A stretch of 64,000 nucleotides of DNA from Lumnitzera littorea (GCA_024138015.1 JAMXBB010000002.1:7148471-7212470); one strand, 5' to 3'. Counted from the first letter of the stretch, positions 1 to 14,392 are shown. Notes: generated from the letters alone by a model not told the origin. Made by a program: numbers and translations.

Positions 1-1708
1 ATTAAGTGATTAATTACTGATTTAGATAATAATTAGATGTTTAGGGATATTAATCTCCCATATAGAAACCTAATCCTAGCCTTTGGAGTGTTAAGTACAA
101 TTAATGAAGGAATTATGTGGTAATTGTAGGAAATTAGGAATATGTAAAATTGGAAATTTAATAAATATGAAAAATTAGGTTTATTTAAATAATATAATAA
201 TAATAATCAGTATATAATAAATCTGAAACAAAATTTAATTTTAGGTAATTGTATAAAAAATGTAAGATTTTCTTACATTACATCGGGAATAAATCTGATA
301 CCTCAATTAGGATTAGCGTGTACTAAACAGTTTAGAACACTAAATTAAAACCCAATATGATATCAGAACACTGGAGTTTAATGTGATTAATTTCACATTA
401 GGATTCGAGTATATTTAAGCTTTCAAAATCAAAACTAGAATCTAATTTACAAATCGAACCTTGAAATAAGGTAAAATGAATCATTAATAAATAATAGATA
501 TATAGGGAGAAATGAGTTAAATTATAACTTAGAATATAAATCATTAAAATATAAGTACTAAAAAGACCTATGTGTATTATAGAATACTTAGAGATGAACT
601 GACTTGCAATTAAGTGATCTGGTGACTGAGAATTCTAAGTAAGTTGAGTTATTACTTACTGTATTGGAGTACTATTTTATGGTTCTTGGAGACTTAGGAT
701 TATGTATGATTGTGATTGTAAGTAATTTATGCATGTGTTTGAGTATCTGAATTCGAGCTGAAATTTGTAATGTAATTGATTTTGTGTTATAACTGAATTG
801 GTGTGAAAGTGTTTAAATAACCTAAATGGAATTTAATCTTATTCGACTCTAATGATTTAAATTGTCATGCATTACAACCCTTTAGGGAATCATTAAGATT
901 TTCCAACTAAACACCGATACTTTCGATAAAGATAGCTCTGGATAGCAATTGGTCTTTTACTCATCTTTAATCGAACTAAGTGACGGGAGAGGAGGTCGCG
1001 GTGAGGATGAGGGCATTAGTTCGAAGGATAGTCTTAGGAGGAGTAGTGTCTCAATTGCACAAACTTGGGTTTGGTTGTGAGCTATTACATAACATGAAAA
1101 CTCTTTAACCCGAATTAGTGCGGGTGAAATTTCTCTGATTTCGTAACGTAACGAACCAAACTACGTTGTGTGATAACACTTGCTTGTTGCATTGCATGAA
1201 AATAATTGCTTAATAATCTTGTTTGTATTTGTACACATTCACGAGTCTCCAATTCAACTTACTGAGCTGTAGTTGCTCATACCCGTATAGATCCTTTTGC
1301 AAATCCTGATTTCTGAATACTTCGAGTATTATATCGCCTTACAATTATCTAGAGGTTAGTTCTTTTGAAGCTTGAGGTGTGAGGATCAATTCGCTTAACA
1401 GTAGATGTATAGTTATAGTATCCTTTATAGTTTAAGAATGAAAGACTGATAGTTGTTATGTAAATTAGTGAACTATTATGTTTATGTAGAGTTTTTTAGG
1501 AAGTTTTGTGAAATTTACATATAATTATGTATGTTGATCTAAAATTTGTGATAATTACTATAATTTTAGCTAAACATTTTATTGAACTGTTTAATTCAAA
1601 GCGAAGAGTTGTCGACGCCTTGTGTAGATCATGTCTATAGTAGGTACTGTGAAGCCAGTTATTATCATAGAATGGTTTATACAGCGGGACTGTTGCGACT
1701 CTGTGACT
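1..1708 (-). mobile_element. LTR-like sequence, left copy (cut by window edge)
   Basis: The reverse complement of this stretch matches the stretch starting at 5771 over its whole length, in order. Examples are the block at about 1240-1300 with about 6120-6180, the block at 880-1190 with 6240-6540, and the first 40 bases with about 7620-7664. The outer end near 1704-1709 pairs with the TGTCACGTCCCG start of the right copy. A TGTCAC start is common in plant Ty3/gypsy LTRs. No protein domain is visible, so the family is inferred. The sequence continues past the left edge. Confidence 0.5.
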
Positions 1709-3179
1709 TCAGAGCATAACACCCTACCTCATCGAACTCTAGCTCTACCTTTAAGTAGTGTACGAGGAATTGGCATATCCTCATTAGCGAGTGATCCCTT
1801 CTCCCTGTTGTAGTTTACATGGGGTGGCTCATGTATGCTCTCCTATTGTAAATATAGGATAAGGCAACCGTATTACTCAATGAAATGAAGTGCTTCATTC
1901 GCTATACCTAATATTGTAAGATAGTCAAGTGCCAATCTGACATTCCTGAGCAAGTCTACCTAAAATAAGTAAAAAAAAAACAGTTATCAGTACATATGAT
2001 AATAAGTATGTATGTGTGAAAAAAAAATGGATGATTTTAGATATACGTACCAATCAACTAATGACAGCTTTGTAGTGTATAATGTATTGCTGGGTGATTT
2101 GTCTATACTATGGTCAGTAACTCTCGTCAACCCCTCAAAGATCTTGGATGTATACTAGGAATCTATATTCCTGTCCCTAAACCTAGATGTAAGAAGAGTA
2201 TGTGTTGATCTAGTCAACATCTGTCTTATTTCGAAGGTCTAGCTAGTAGAGCTACTCTGAGGTGTTGACCTCTTGTGGGACGTACTGGTATCCACCTAAC
2301 CGTCAAATGACACTGTCTAGAAAGTACCATTCAATGATATGGAAATATATGAACAATACCTAAGTAGTCCAAATGTGTCGCCTAGCAATACAGTAGTAAG
2401 GCAGCAACTGCATCAACTTCTTTATATAAGGCTCCCAAACAACTTAATGAGCACAAGAAAAAAGGAAAAAATAAATAAATAAATAATCGGTGAAACAATG
2501 ATGGTTATCATTTATGAACAAGAAAAGGACATAAGAAAGGATAACTTATCATATTATATCTACTGCGTTGTTTGTATGTCAAACGCTATACAGTACACAT
2601 TTACGACATGCATAAGATGATAAGTTGTATCCTACACTACCTTCCATCTGGTTGCTAATGGTCTATCCCCATTGATAATAAACCCATATTGACTAAGGAG
2701 GGCAATATATGAGAATCTATCCTAAGCCCAAACCTATAGTAGAATTGTGGCTCCTCCAAGTTCATGCGCGTTGGATGCCGAGGCATAGCACAGTTGTCGG
2801 TACAACTATGCCAAGTAAGTGTTACCTCAGCTAAACTGCCTAATTATTGAGAAGTCCTCCACAAATGGCAGGAATATCAAATGAATAAGGCTGGAGTATT
2901 TATCCGTAAATATAAATCCTCCCATTAAGTTAAGTTTGTATGTATATGCACACTGTTGGATCGTCTCTTCATTCGCCTCACAGGTTAAGAAGTCATGCCT
3001 ATAAGTTATAGATTATTACCTGTTTTAGATGTATATTTACATTAAGAAATGGTTTGATACTTCAACTATAGGTTCCCTCAAGTTTTCTTTGTGTTTTGAA
3101 AATTTTCAAAAATTGATATATGTAAGAATGAAGTTTAGTTGCGTAGATTAGGGTTTATATAGTTGGTATATACACTTTC

Positions 3180-3310
3180 ACTTACTAATGTTTATTACAC
3201 TAAAGGTGTATGTATTAGATGCGCTTTTACTATACTATATTAGTATTTTTTTTCAAAACAAGTCCTTTTTCGTAATATTTTTTAGAAAAGAAGCCATATT
3301 CGTATAAAAC
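3180..3310. repeat. Dispersed MITE-like repeat, copy 1
   Basis: It contains the block TATTCGTATAAAACTC preceded by a T-rich run and an AGAAAAGAA stretch. Similar blocks occur near 17620-17665 and 30120-30165. Upstream are short motifs of the type ACTAAAGGTG and ATGCGCTTTTA, which resemble subterminal repeats of non-autonomous DNA transposons. Element ends were not defined, so the class is inferred. Confidence 0.35.
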
Positions 3311-4179
3311 TCAATCATTTTATGCTTGAACCTGATTTATTTGATGGGTCCATTAACTTGATCTTTTTTTTTCCTTTTCCAACCATCAACTTAATCTATT
3401 TAAATCATTAAAATATTACTATAGGTTAGATAGATCAATCCATCGATCTTTTAAGATTTATGCAGCTCTTCGCCCTAATAAGTAATATAATGCATTTTAC
3501 GACTCCTTTTGATATTTCTAAAATTCTCTCTCTTTCTTTTTCAACTTCTTCAATCTGCTTCAACTTTCATCGGTTTACTTTTCCCTCTTATCTCTCCGAT
3601 CCTAGGATGCCAATCAACTCTACTCTCTCTTTATCTCTCTCGATACATTGTGCCTTTATAATTATTGTATTTTATTGTTAAGTTTTATAATTATTTTCCT
3701 TGTTTTTGCTCACACCATTTATTAAAATTGCTCTTTTCTTAGTGATTTTAAGGGTTCGATAGTTACATTGATATTAGTTTCTACGAAGTCTTCTTAAAAT
3801 GGTATTTTTTTTTATTAAGACTTACTATTGATAAGATGAATAGGATAAGTTGTAATGGTTTCTAGTTGCTAGTAAAGCTAAAAACTTTAGGAACTTCTAT
3901 TATGATAAAGTTTTCTGGTTTGTAATTATGGTCTTTGTGTTGTTATTTGGGTCTTTCATGTTGTAATTTGATTATAAACATCGTAGCACATTAGAAAGCG
4001 ATGTTCCTATAATGTTTAAAATAGGAGACAACATCTATGAGGCGGAAACTTCTAATGTGTTATAGCATGTAGTATACTAAAGTCTTAAATTGCAACTTAT
4101 AGACTTTATATGACACTTGTTTGTGTGCTATGTTAATAAGCTTGATTTTAAAGAGGCTTATTAAGGGCATTTTTCCACT

Positions 4180-4790
4180 ATGACCAACCAAATTGCCATG
4201 CCCGACTACCTTTCTCCTACTAGCAATGAAGTTTTATTAAGGAGGAATGATAAAGTTCTACGTTCCTTTCCCAAAATTCTAAATGACGCTTTCATGTTTA
4301 CTAACTCTTTTTTGTAAACTAAGTTTTCTGGTGAATTGAGGGTTCTAAGTAAGAGATGGTAATTTTCTATCTATTTATTGAATGTACTTATAGAAGATGC
4401 TCATGAATTTGTTCCTAGGTTACACTTTGATAGGAACCAATCTACTAAACCTATTACTTAATCCCGAACTTATGGTATTATGAACTTTGCATAGAGGATC
4501 TTAACCAACCAACCTATCGAGGTGGAGGCCACTCTCTTATTTTCTTCCAAGCAATACCATTTCCCAAGCTATCATGTGCCTTTTACAATTTCATGAGTGA
4601 AAGCATTCGATCTATTGACCAACTCCAACATCTCGGAGACCAATGTCATCAACTTGCCAGAGCTATTTTGAGTTAGCATCAAGTTCCTCTAACTAGCACT
4701 AAAGATATCCAGGTTGACAAGAAGCCACACAATTTCATAAACAAACCTCCTAGTACTTATTTGCCACATGTCCATTGATACTATCTTAGT
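4180..4790 (+). pseudogene. Decayed coding fragment, unrecognised
   Basis: An ATG at 4180 opens 45 codons ending at the TAA at 4315-4317, with a protein-like composition (for example EVLLRRNDKVLRSFPKILND). Further protein-like stretches follow to about 4790 in another frame, broken by stops. I do not recognise the family. It could be a gene fragment carried by a transposon or an old transposon ORF. It is unlikely to be expressed as a protein. Confidence 0.25.
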
Positions 4791-5770
4791 GTGCCCACGT
4801 CAGAAGATATTTCTTTTGTTATTTTCTTTATTTTACCCATTTTTGGATGTTTTTAGAATGTGTATTTTTACATTGTACTCTTATGTTATTTCCCTTTTTT
4901 ATGTTGTCTTAGAGAATACTTACTATATATAACCTTCTCCTTATAATGGGTGCAATCGGTGATAGTCTTATCAGTTCTCTTTAGTAAGGAATTATGGATA
5001 GTGATCCTAACTATCTCATTATGTGTAATGTTAAGTAGGATTTTTAGGTCATGTAGTATTTGAGTAGTGCGTAACATCCATTCATGTAGCCCACAATTCG
5101 CTAAAACCTTCACTAAACCTATATTATCCCCTTTTTATAATTAGAGTGAAGATGTATGGCTACCATGCACTTTGAATTATACATTTTTTTAATAATTGAA
5201 GGCACATAATAGCCATACGTGTTCAGTTGCCATGCACTTTAGCTCAATTCAAGCATGAAATAAAAGCACATATCTATCATCCAGCTTCAGTTATAACACT
5301 GCAAAATTAAATCGATAACAGTAATATACATATATACATTACAATACCTACAACATGTATGAATCTAATAACAACACAAAAATTCCAATCCCTTACCAAG
5401 CAACGCAAACTCCAATTCCCTAATAGCCAACACAAATTCTAGTGCCCAACACAAACTCCAATCCCTTAATAACCAAAACTAACTCCAATAGAAAACTTCA
5501 ATATAATAAAACTATAAAATTGTACTCAACTTCCCATAGAAATTGATGTAAAATATGAGATAGACATGACAACAAGAAAAAATGTGCAAACATGTTAAAT
5601 TAGGAGAAGACTGAATAAAACCATAAAATTGTAAGAAAATATATGTTTACAACAAATCTCCAGTTTTTTATACATAAAAATGTACGCATACACACATATT
5701 CAATTTCGTCTTGTACCACTAAAAATGTATGCCAAATAAGGAGAAGATTGAATGCTACTCTTTTGGTAGA

Positions 5771-8700
5771 TGTCACGTCCCGAAGCAGTAGAGTCGTAAC
5801 AGCCCCACCATGTAAACAATCCTAAGATAGAAGTTAGCCTTACAACCGTTATCTTAGACCTGATCTACACAAGGCGTCCACGACTAACTTGTTTTGAAGT
5901 AAACAGTTTGTAATTTAAATAAATTATTTATCTAAGAAAGTGAGAAAATTTATATATATATACTATAATTCAGTTATTATATTATTCAAAAATGAAAAAT
6001 TCTAAAATAAAATAAAACAAAACTTAGACCTTAAGAATATATATTTGTTCTTCAAATATTTTTCCTCACTCCCTAGGATCCAGCAGTTGCTAATTTCAAA
6101 GTAGTTGTTTGCCGCTTCTTAGCCAGCACCTGCACGACGTCTATAGGGATATGAGCAACCACAGCTTAGTAAGTTAGGATGGAGGACTTAAAATTATACC
6201 ATAAACACAACAAGGTTATCAATCAACTTATTAGGTGCAATGCATGTTTAAGTAAATGCCATCGTACGACGTTGTCCGGCCCGTTGTGAAATTAGAGAAA
6301 TTTCTCTCGCTCTAATCCGGGTTGAGGAGTTGCCATTAATGCAATAGCTCACGACCAAACTCAGGCTTGTATAATGGAGACCTCGCTCCTCCCGCGACTA
6401 CCTTCGAATCATTGATTTTACCTTCGCCGCGACCTCTTCTCTTGTCATTTAGTTCGACTAAGGATGAAGAAGGGACCGTTATGCAATCCTGCGCTATCCT
6501 TTTCGAAGGGGTCGGTATTTGGCCGGAGAGTCCTAAGTTTACCTAATGAGTTCTTATGTAGGTCCATTTATGATTATAGGTCGTATATTTGATTAGGTTC
6601 AGTTTAGGGTGGTCAATCATTTCATATAAATCATATAATACAAGCCAGAACAACAAACAGAATCATAGCATCACTCATAATTAAGCACATGCACACATCC
6701 AACTATCTAACAAGCACAACCAAGCATAATCTTAAGCCTCCAAAATACAGTATCGTATTAATCTCAACTTACCTTGACTCCTCGCTCACTCGCTCGAGGT
6801 TCGACTTACTCAGGCCATCGCCGATCATTCCTATAACACAAATGTGGTTTCAGTTTTTCATATAACTATTATAGGTTTGTTTTATCTTATAATGCTTATT
6901 GTTATGTTTTGTTTAGGGTTTAATATACCTAATTTTCTAGGTCTTACGTTTTTTACAATTATTCTAGGTTTGGGGTTAGGTTCGAGTTCGGTTTCCGCAT
7001 CGATTTTTAAATTAGGTTCTAGTTTGATTTCTGAGTATTGTTTTATATTCGAATCCTAGAAATTCGTTTTAACTCATAATGTGAAATTAATTATATTACT
7101 TCCCGATCTCCTAAATACCATCATTATCTCTAATTAGTATTTTATTTCACCCGGTACACTTAAATCCTTATTAGTGTACCGAATTTACTCTTGATGTGAG
7201 AAATTTTTATATCTTTCATATAATTATATAAATTTAAGTTTTCTATCAGTTTTATCATATATCCCTATTATTTATATAATATCAATTTTTATCCTAATAT
7301 TTTCTATTTATTATATTTCCAATAATCATGTATTGTGTATTGTGTATTGTGTATTATGTACTATTACTTATTATGTACATAATACACGTCTAATATTTTT
7401 ATCACTTTAATTACTATCTTCCAACATTAATTATCATTTCAAAATTTCTAAATTCATCCTAAATAAGATTTTACACCTAATTACCCTAATTTACAAAATT
7501 AACTTAAAATATACTATTTTTCCATATTACTTATTTACTACATAATTAACCTAATAATTACATCTAATACCTTAAATGCTACAAGTATCATACTCCATCA
7601 GATTTCAACATCCTAAAACATATACTTATTCACTAAATCAGTAATTAACCATTTAATTACTTAATTAACCCTAAATTACCCATTTTATGCCTAATTTTAG
7701 GGCCTAAAAATTATCTAAAATTTTTGAAAATTAATTTTTGAAAACGGGCTTCATAGCACTGTTCTATATCATCTAAGTAGTCCACACAAAAATTTTGGAT
7801 TCAAAACTATACTCCTAAGGTCATTTATTTCTAAACCGAAACATATTCGGTTTTGTACGATTTCTTAAAGACCATATATTATGGGACATATTTTCATCAA
7901 AATAATATTTTTCCTAAACTACATACAAAAATATTCCAGAATAACAAAATTTATAATTTTCTAAGAATATTTACTATTTTTTACAAAATTACACAAAATC
8001 AGGCTGGAAATCGGACTCACCATTTTGGGTGGCTCCGGCCACCATGGCCTTATCGGCCAGTCTGGGTGCTGCCACCATCGTGTGGTGGTGGTATCTGTCC
8101 ACACCTAGCTGCTTGTCTGATGTGGGTTCCCTTTTATGACCCTAATTGCATAATTTTTTCTTATTTTTTTCCTAACCTTAATTTTCCTCTCAATTTCATC
8201 TCTCTCTATTTTTTTCACTCTCCAAACTACCCAAATGAGCTTCTGAATTTTTCTTACTATTTATAGAGATTTAGGGAAATTATTGTGTATTAATTAGACA
8301 AGATAATTGCTTTATCTCTTCTTTTTTCCACTTTCTATTTGTTGCATTTTAATCGATTGATTTTTTTTCTTCAATATCAAATTGCTATGCCCCACTTCTA
8401 GACTTTTTTTCTCATTTTTCTATATTTTCCTGATTTTTTCTTAATTAATTATGAATTTTCTTTAATTATTTCTTATTATTTTAGTATATTTCGCGTATTT
8501 TAAGTAATTATGCGTATTTCTACATACATATAAATTCATATATAGTATAAATAAATATTCCTAAATATTATTTAGATCATTTTATGATTTTTAGTATACA
8601 TATAATTTATCTCTAGCGATTCGTTAATTATCAGAATACATTTTACGTATTTTCGATAAATAACGAGTTATATACTTAAAATTTGAAATTTTTATATTCT

Positions 8701-8815
8701 TTTATTTTATTGCTTATTTTCTAAAATTCAAACTTACCGGATCATTTTACTAGTATTTCTAGCTTTATTTTATAATTTAGGCTCGATCGAGTCTTTCAAC
8801 CGATCGAAATCTCGA
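5771..8815 (+). mobile_element. LTR-like sequence, right copy
   Basis: It begins TGTCACGTCCCG at 5771 and matches the left copy in inverted orientation out to at least 7664, where the left copy runs off the window. The stretch from 7665 to about 8815 continues in the same AT-rich style. It includes a GC-richer patch near 8025-8110 and ends near a CGATCGAGTCTTTCAACCGATCG inverted motif at about 8783-8805. The right boundary is a guess. No PBS, PPT or coding domain is visible next to it, so it may be a solo LTR. Confidence 0.45.
7326..7362. repeat. Short tandem repeat of ATTGTGT
   Basis: About four to five head-to-tail 7-bp units of the type ATTGTGT lie inside the right LTR-like copy, with small variation in the last unit. 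The left copy does not reach this array clearly. It could be a late expansion in one copy. Confidence 0.6.
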
Positions 8816-9839
8816 ATGGCTAGTTTTAGAGCTTACAATAAAGCTTGTGACAATTGTATAAGTATCTTCTCAAGCTCCCTAAGAGGCATTGGAGTCAACT
8901 ACGATAGTAGACAATGCTATGTAGCACCTTCTCCCGTGGATGACAATTATGATAAGCCCACATTACTTTTGAAGGATTTGGCAGTATCAAGAAGGGTTCT
9001 AAGTAAGCCTACGAATGTGGAGTCAATTACAAATTGGAACTAGCTCCTAAGCTGCCCACCATGTTATCTAAGTCTATGGAGTTGCACAACATGGATGACA
9101 TATCCTCCATAGGCCACAATGGTCATGCATTCATTGTACTCCACTTTCTTTTAAGGTTATCAAACTCGTGATTCTATATAAAATCGCTAAAGGGTTAAGA
9201 GTCGAGGGTTAGTTGAATCAAAACGTGAAACCAAACTATAGAAATGTAAGTTTCTATATTCTATATATAAAAAAAAAAACTTTAAAAATCTATAGATATA
9301 CTTATAGGAATTATTCGAAATTTAAAATACATAATGGAAATAAAGGAATAAAGAAATTAAGTTCTTTTTTCATAAATTTTTTTTAATAATATATAGTTTA
9401 AATTGTACGAAATAAGGACAAACAAAATCGAAACCAAAATTTTTTTCATTTTTTTTTGGAAAAAATAATTAATTAAAGAGAACCAAATATTTTAATTTAA
9501 TTTATATTATTGATGATATAAATTGAAGTACATGATTTTCCTTATAATCTTTGCTATTAGTGTTGAAACTTGGGTAAAGACTATAAATATAAAATAAGAA
9601 ACTAAGAGAGAGAAAAAGAGGAAAAATTAAAATAGGAAATGGGAAATGATGTAACGTCTTAATAGTTGATAGTTTATAAAAGTTTAGTTATATTTTTTCA
9701 TATTTTAGTCCATTCAATTCGGATATATAGTATTGGTAAACTCAGTCAAAAATATAAGTTTCTATACGAAAATGATTTTATATACAAATTAACTTGGAAT
9801 ATTTTTCTAAAATCGTAAACTCGTACAATCGTATAGATA

Positions 9840-10620
9840 GAATCATGAATTTGATAACTATACCTTCGCTAACTTTAACTCTATATTTAGTTGAAGGGCA
9901 AAGAGGTGGAATGGACTTAGAGTCATGTATTAGCTCCTCCTCATGTTGTAGCTCTTGGTAAACCAAAGGGAATAATGCCATCCTATAGTGATCATCTATG
10001 AATTATGGACCTTCATCTGCAAAAGCAACTACAACTGGCAAATCTAATGCTAATCGCATGCCATGAAGCATATTGGCCTACATCAAAGAAACAAGTTGAA
10101 AGAGTTAATCTATTTCATATCAACATAACATAATATGAATCTGGATGTTCAGCATGCCAACTATCCCACCACGGCTTTAAGATGGTTGATATACCAACAA
10201 GCGCTGTGGCAATTGGAAACATTATCTCTACACTATAATATAAAGGCTTTCATCAATGGTATCTTCTCTTATTGTAGAATCAAGTTTCAAGTGCTTACTA
10301 GAAATAGTACAAATGGTTTATCCTTGCTCACTAACTATATATCACTTATGTTTTCAAAGAAACCATCCTCTAAATACAATCTTTACTAATGTTTTAGCCA
10401 TTTCAATGAAATTTTCAATATCGTCATCATCTTTGTTAGCCATCAATCTATATGAAACTTCGCTTGATAATAAAATTGACACCTATGTACGATCTCAACA
10501 CTAATTGGATCAATTCCAATGCTTCTACAAATTGTCTACAAGTAATTATTGTAGTTAGCATCCTTCTTCATCTTTAACTTTTTATCTAGTTCTTATCATA
10601 CTCTTGCCCTATATTACCAT
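9840..10620 (-). pseudogene. Decayed gene fragment, unrecognised
   Basis: Minus-strand frames give protein-like text such as NMLHGMRLALDLPVVVAFAD followed by an in-frame stop, then a 67-codon open stretch (9778-9981). Other exon-like pieces lie around 10150-10500. Stops and frame changes break any continuous reading. The composition suggests an old gene or gene-fragment copy, but I do not recognise the family and do not assign a function. Confidence 0.25.
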
Positions 10621-11129
10621 TCAAAATGTTTCCATTGGCATAGAGTAAATAATATTTAATCACAAAATTCTTCACTTAAATGTATCTATTTTTTCTTTTT
10701 ACTTTTTTTTTTTTTAAGTGTTAGAGTAACACATTTATGAGGAGTTTCCATAGGCACCTTGTTTACATAAAGTCAAATACGATATATCCAAGTGTTGGGA
10801 GTAGCAAATTACAAGTAATTCAACAAATTTTGACATAACAACTTAACTTTTAACAACAAATAGCATATATTTGGAGGAAAAAAAAAGGAATTGCAAATTA
10901 CTAATTAAACTAGGTTTTTTTGCAATGTAGGTAAATACAAAGTAATTTCTTGAGAAAAAAAGGACACGTAGATGAGAGAATTAGGAATCTATACTTGTTT
11001 GAGTTGATTTAAGATTAAAGGAATTGATTTTAAGAGGATTGAAGTTAAAAGTGGGTGAAGAGAGTTTAGGTATTGAGAAGGTTTAGCTTAAACATACATT
11101 TTTTTTTTTTTTGTGAATATCAGTTGCCC

Positions 11130-11400
11130 TATGCCTTCAATCATAGGGTATTACAACTAATCACGTGCTTTCTATTTAATAATTATTTATACTAAAGGCA
11201 TAGGGCTGTCATGTATCTTTAGTTATAAAAAAACGTATAACTAAATTCACGTGATGTATATATATATATCGAACTAAAGGTTCACATTTGTTGTGTGCTT
11301 TTAGTTCAAAAATCACTTTAGGGTAAAGAGAAGATGCACGAGCCCTATTTTGTAATTTTTTTATAAGGGTCCAAATCCATACAATACTCATAAAGAATCC
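11130..11400. repeat. MITE-like repeat
   Basis: Short motifs ACTAAAGGC, TTTAGTTATAAAA and GAACTAAAGG occur in both orientations over about 270 bp beside T-rich runs. This resembles the subterminal repeats of CACTA-type or other non-autonomous DNA transposons. Clean terminal inverted repeats and target duplications were not identified. Confidence 0.3.
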
Positions 11401-13756
11401 ATGCTTATTAATATCAAGCCCAAATTATTAAGGGAAAAATTCGAAAAAAAGACATACCTAAGAAATTAGAATAAAGAATCATTTTTTTTTTATTAAAACT
11501 AAGATAACAAAATTACAAATTTAATGAGAAGAGAAAATTCACATACCAAGAAGAAGATTGAAGAGAGAGAGAGGAGAAGGGTAGAGATAGAGATAAGAGC
11601 CAAGAGATGAGAGTAAAGACACAGATGAGAATTGGAGATGAGAGAGGGAAGCAACTGTGGATCACTAGTACAGGTCGAGATAGAGATGAGAGGGGTGCTG
11701 CTGGTGAGTGTCGAGAGGGAGACGCCAGCTAGAGAGTCGAGAGCCGATAGATGAAAACATGGTTATACGGCGGTGGATAGGTCATGAGTGCAAGCGGGCA
11801 GAGCGATAAGAGATGAATAAATGATGAATTCGTGGACTTACGGCGAATCAGGGTTTGGTTTATTTTGAATTGTTTATTAAAAATCATATATTTAATATAA
11901 TGATATTATCATACATTAAATCAGGTTTGGGTTTTTCCAATGAATTCAAGATTTATCTGGAAATCCGATTTGAAATTCTATAAGGTTTTTTAAAAAGATC
12001 TCAAAATATATTTTATATCCAATAAAGCAATTAACAGATTAAACGGATTGAGTATTCTATAATAACCCACCTAATTGAATATATTTTACATTCAAGATTT
12101 TCTAAAATCTGAATATAGTTATATTTGGTTTTTCAATAATACTAGCTAATTTGATAATTTTTATGTTATATAAAAAGCTATAATGGTCATGTTATAACAT
12201 GATATTTGAACAATATTTTCCTCTTTTCATTATGAGGTAACACTTTATAGTTCATTTCTCAAGCTATAGTCATGGATGCAATCAAGGTAAGTTTTATGAA
12301 AATCGAAACTCACCTTTACAGAGTTTGGCGTTTCTTAAAAAATACCTTATAAAATCCCCATAAAATATAAGGTCAAAAACCTTATAAGAGCAGGGTTCTA
12401 TAAAATTCAAAGAACCCTTTAAGAGTGAGATTTTAAAGAGTTCAAATGGGACTAAGAAGGAAGTAGCACAGAAGGAAGTTAAGTAACATTTAGGATTACG
12501 ATTATTAATTTATACAGTAATAAAAATCGAAAATCAAATGTATTATATAATATAGAACTTATGTAAAGTACGCATAGTGTGTAAGTAAAAAATAAATATT
12601 TTTATTAATATATATTTTTTCATTGAGTTAGGTTTCTTATTAATTTTTTTTGTAATCTTAAAACTCAAACTCTAATCTTTATAGGGTTTTAAATAATATC
12701 TCAAAACCTGAACTTGAACCTAAACCTTATATTAGATTCGATGGGTCGAGTAACAACTCACCCGATTGCATCCCTAACTATAATATCAAGCATGTTATTC
12801 TTATATTTATTTCTTACATATGATATATATTCTATTTCAACGTCTAACTAAATAAAAATATAAATAATATATAGTTATCCAAGATTAATAAATCATAACA
12901 TATATAACATCAATAATTATATTAGAATGAATATATATAATCATTTATCTGTCATAGAAAATTAGGGATTGTATAACTGCAATGCGTGAGTAGAATATAC
13001 CAAAAGAGTCATTAAAAAAAAAAAAAAAAAAATTCAAGAGAGAATACAATTTAATTCTCTCGGGTAATTGCTTCTTTGAATCCGGATCTTCGGCCAGCTT
13101 GGATTGCTAGGAAGTGGCCTCTCCCTGGATAAGTTCCTGTACAAATATAACCTTGCAGTTCTACTCCTATAAAGATATTCTCATATCCAAATCATCACAC
13201 AAGAAGATATGGTTCCAAGTGAAACGATAAATATTGTGAATAAAAACTTTAGTTAGTCGGTGTGATATATCAAAAGAAGAGTTCTGATTTGATAACATAG
13301 ATATATCACAATTCATAAAGTAATTTAATTATACAAAAATACGAAGGCTAAGAAGTGTGTTCGTTTTAAAATTTAATTGCAATAAGGAAAAGTTAATCAA
13401 TATAAAAACTAGTCAAATAAATTAAATCCAAATTTCAATTTGTTTTACTGTTAAAAATTTTTTATTTTGATTCGGTTTGAAAATAGGTATCCATCTTATT
13501 GGACAGGCAAAAGTTTCGAGAATACGAATTTAAGACAATACAATCAATTTTGTGTTAGGTTCAGGTGATGGATTGGAATAGAATAACTATTTTAAAAAAT
13601 AGTATATGTTTCAATCTTCAGTTCATCAAACCTTGAAAAATAAGCAATCCTAAGAATCGTACCCTCTCCTCCAATTCCTAGAACAGCACACGGGAGTGGC
13701 TATTCTGCACTTCTTCTAATCACTCCTTGCAAATACTATCAAACAAATATATAATA

Positions 13757-13763
13757 TAATATG

Positions 13764-13792
<29 letters not shown>
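13757..13792. repeat. TA microsatellite
   Basis: A run of alternating T and A of about 24 bases, flanked by further TA-rich sequence, in the spacer downstream of CLPX. Confidence 0.85.
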
Positions 13793-13796
<4 letters not shown>

Positions 13797-14392
13797 GTAC
13801 ATTGCATAAATTTAGCACACTTTACTTTTACGCTTATTCATCAATGTTGCTTACTTTTCTATTTAAGTTCATAATCTTTTACTTTTCAGTTTTTTTTTTT
13901 TTTTTCCATTTTTTTATTCGAATCCTCGTATCGGAACTTCTGTTAAATTAACTCACAAGGTAAATCACTTGTATCATAGCATAGCATCAGAATTAACAGA
14001 TGTCATGACATCACTTCAAATCTCACCATCCAGAAGCAGCAACACACACTCCATTCCTGTGTGCTATTACTCGCAAGCATGTGCGTGTGGGGATGCATCA
14101 CCAACAAACCAGACCAGACAACAATGAATGAATACCAAGTACGATACCCAACTCTAAATGCAGCAATGGATGCGAGTGCATGTACGTCATTTGCTTATGT
14201 TATGCACGAGCGAACAGAGGTATATCCATCCCTCTAGAGATCATGAAGAGCCAAGAAAGATCAATTTACCATTGGATTGCATGATCAATCAAATACAGCA
14301 TACATTTTATCAAAAGCATATACTAGCTATGTAAATAAATGTTGGCTTGTTATGTACAGTGATGAGACTATAAATAGTTTCAGGAAAAAAGA

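Larger units (their letters stand above)
1709..5770. other. Spacer between the inverted LTR copies
   Basis: This is about 4 kb of AT-rich sequence. It holds a short MITE-like repeat near 3180-3310 and a decayed coding fragment at 4180-4790. I see no intact gene, reverse-transcriptase motif or integrase motif here, so it is not an internal retroelement region that I can recognise. Confidence 0.4.
8816..14392. other. Gene-poor spacer
   Basis: This stretch is AT-rich with no gene I can support. The reading frame at 8816-9043 (75 codons) has a protein-like composition but matches nothing I know. The part at 9840-10620 looks like decayed coding sequence. A MITE-like patch with repeated ACTAAAGGC-type motifs lies at about 11130-11400. 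A purine-rich (GA) patch lies at about 11540-11720. A TA microsatellite lies near 13757-13792. The last few hundred bases before 14393 would include the CLPX 3' UTR. Confidence 0.4.

Noticed and set aside
7853..8266. 137-codon plus-strand frame
   Set aside because: It lies in the LTR-like copy, has low-complexity Phe/Tyr/Asn-rich text from AT-rich DNA, and shows no domain or splice context.
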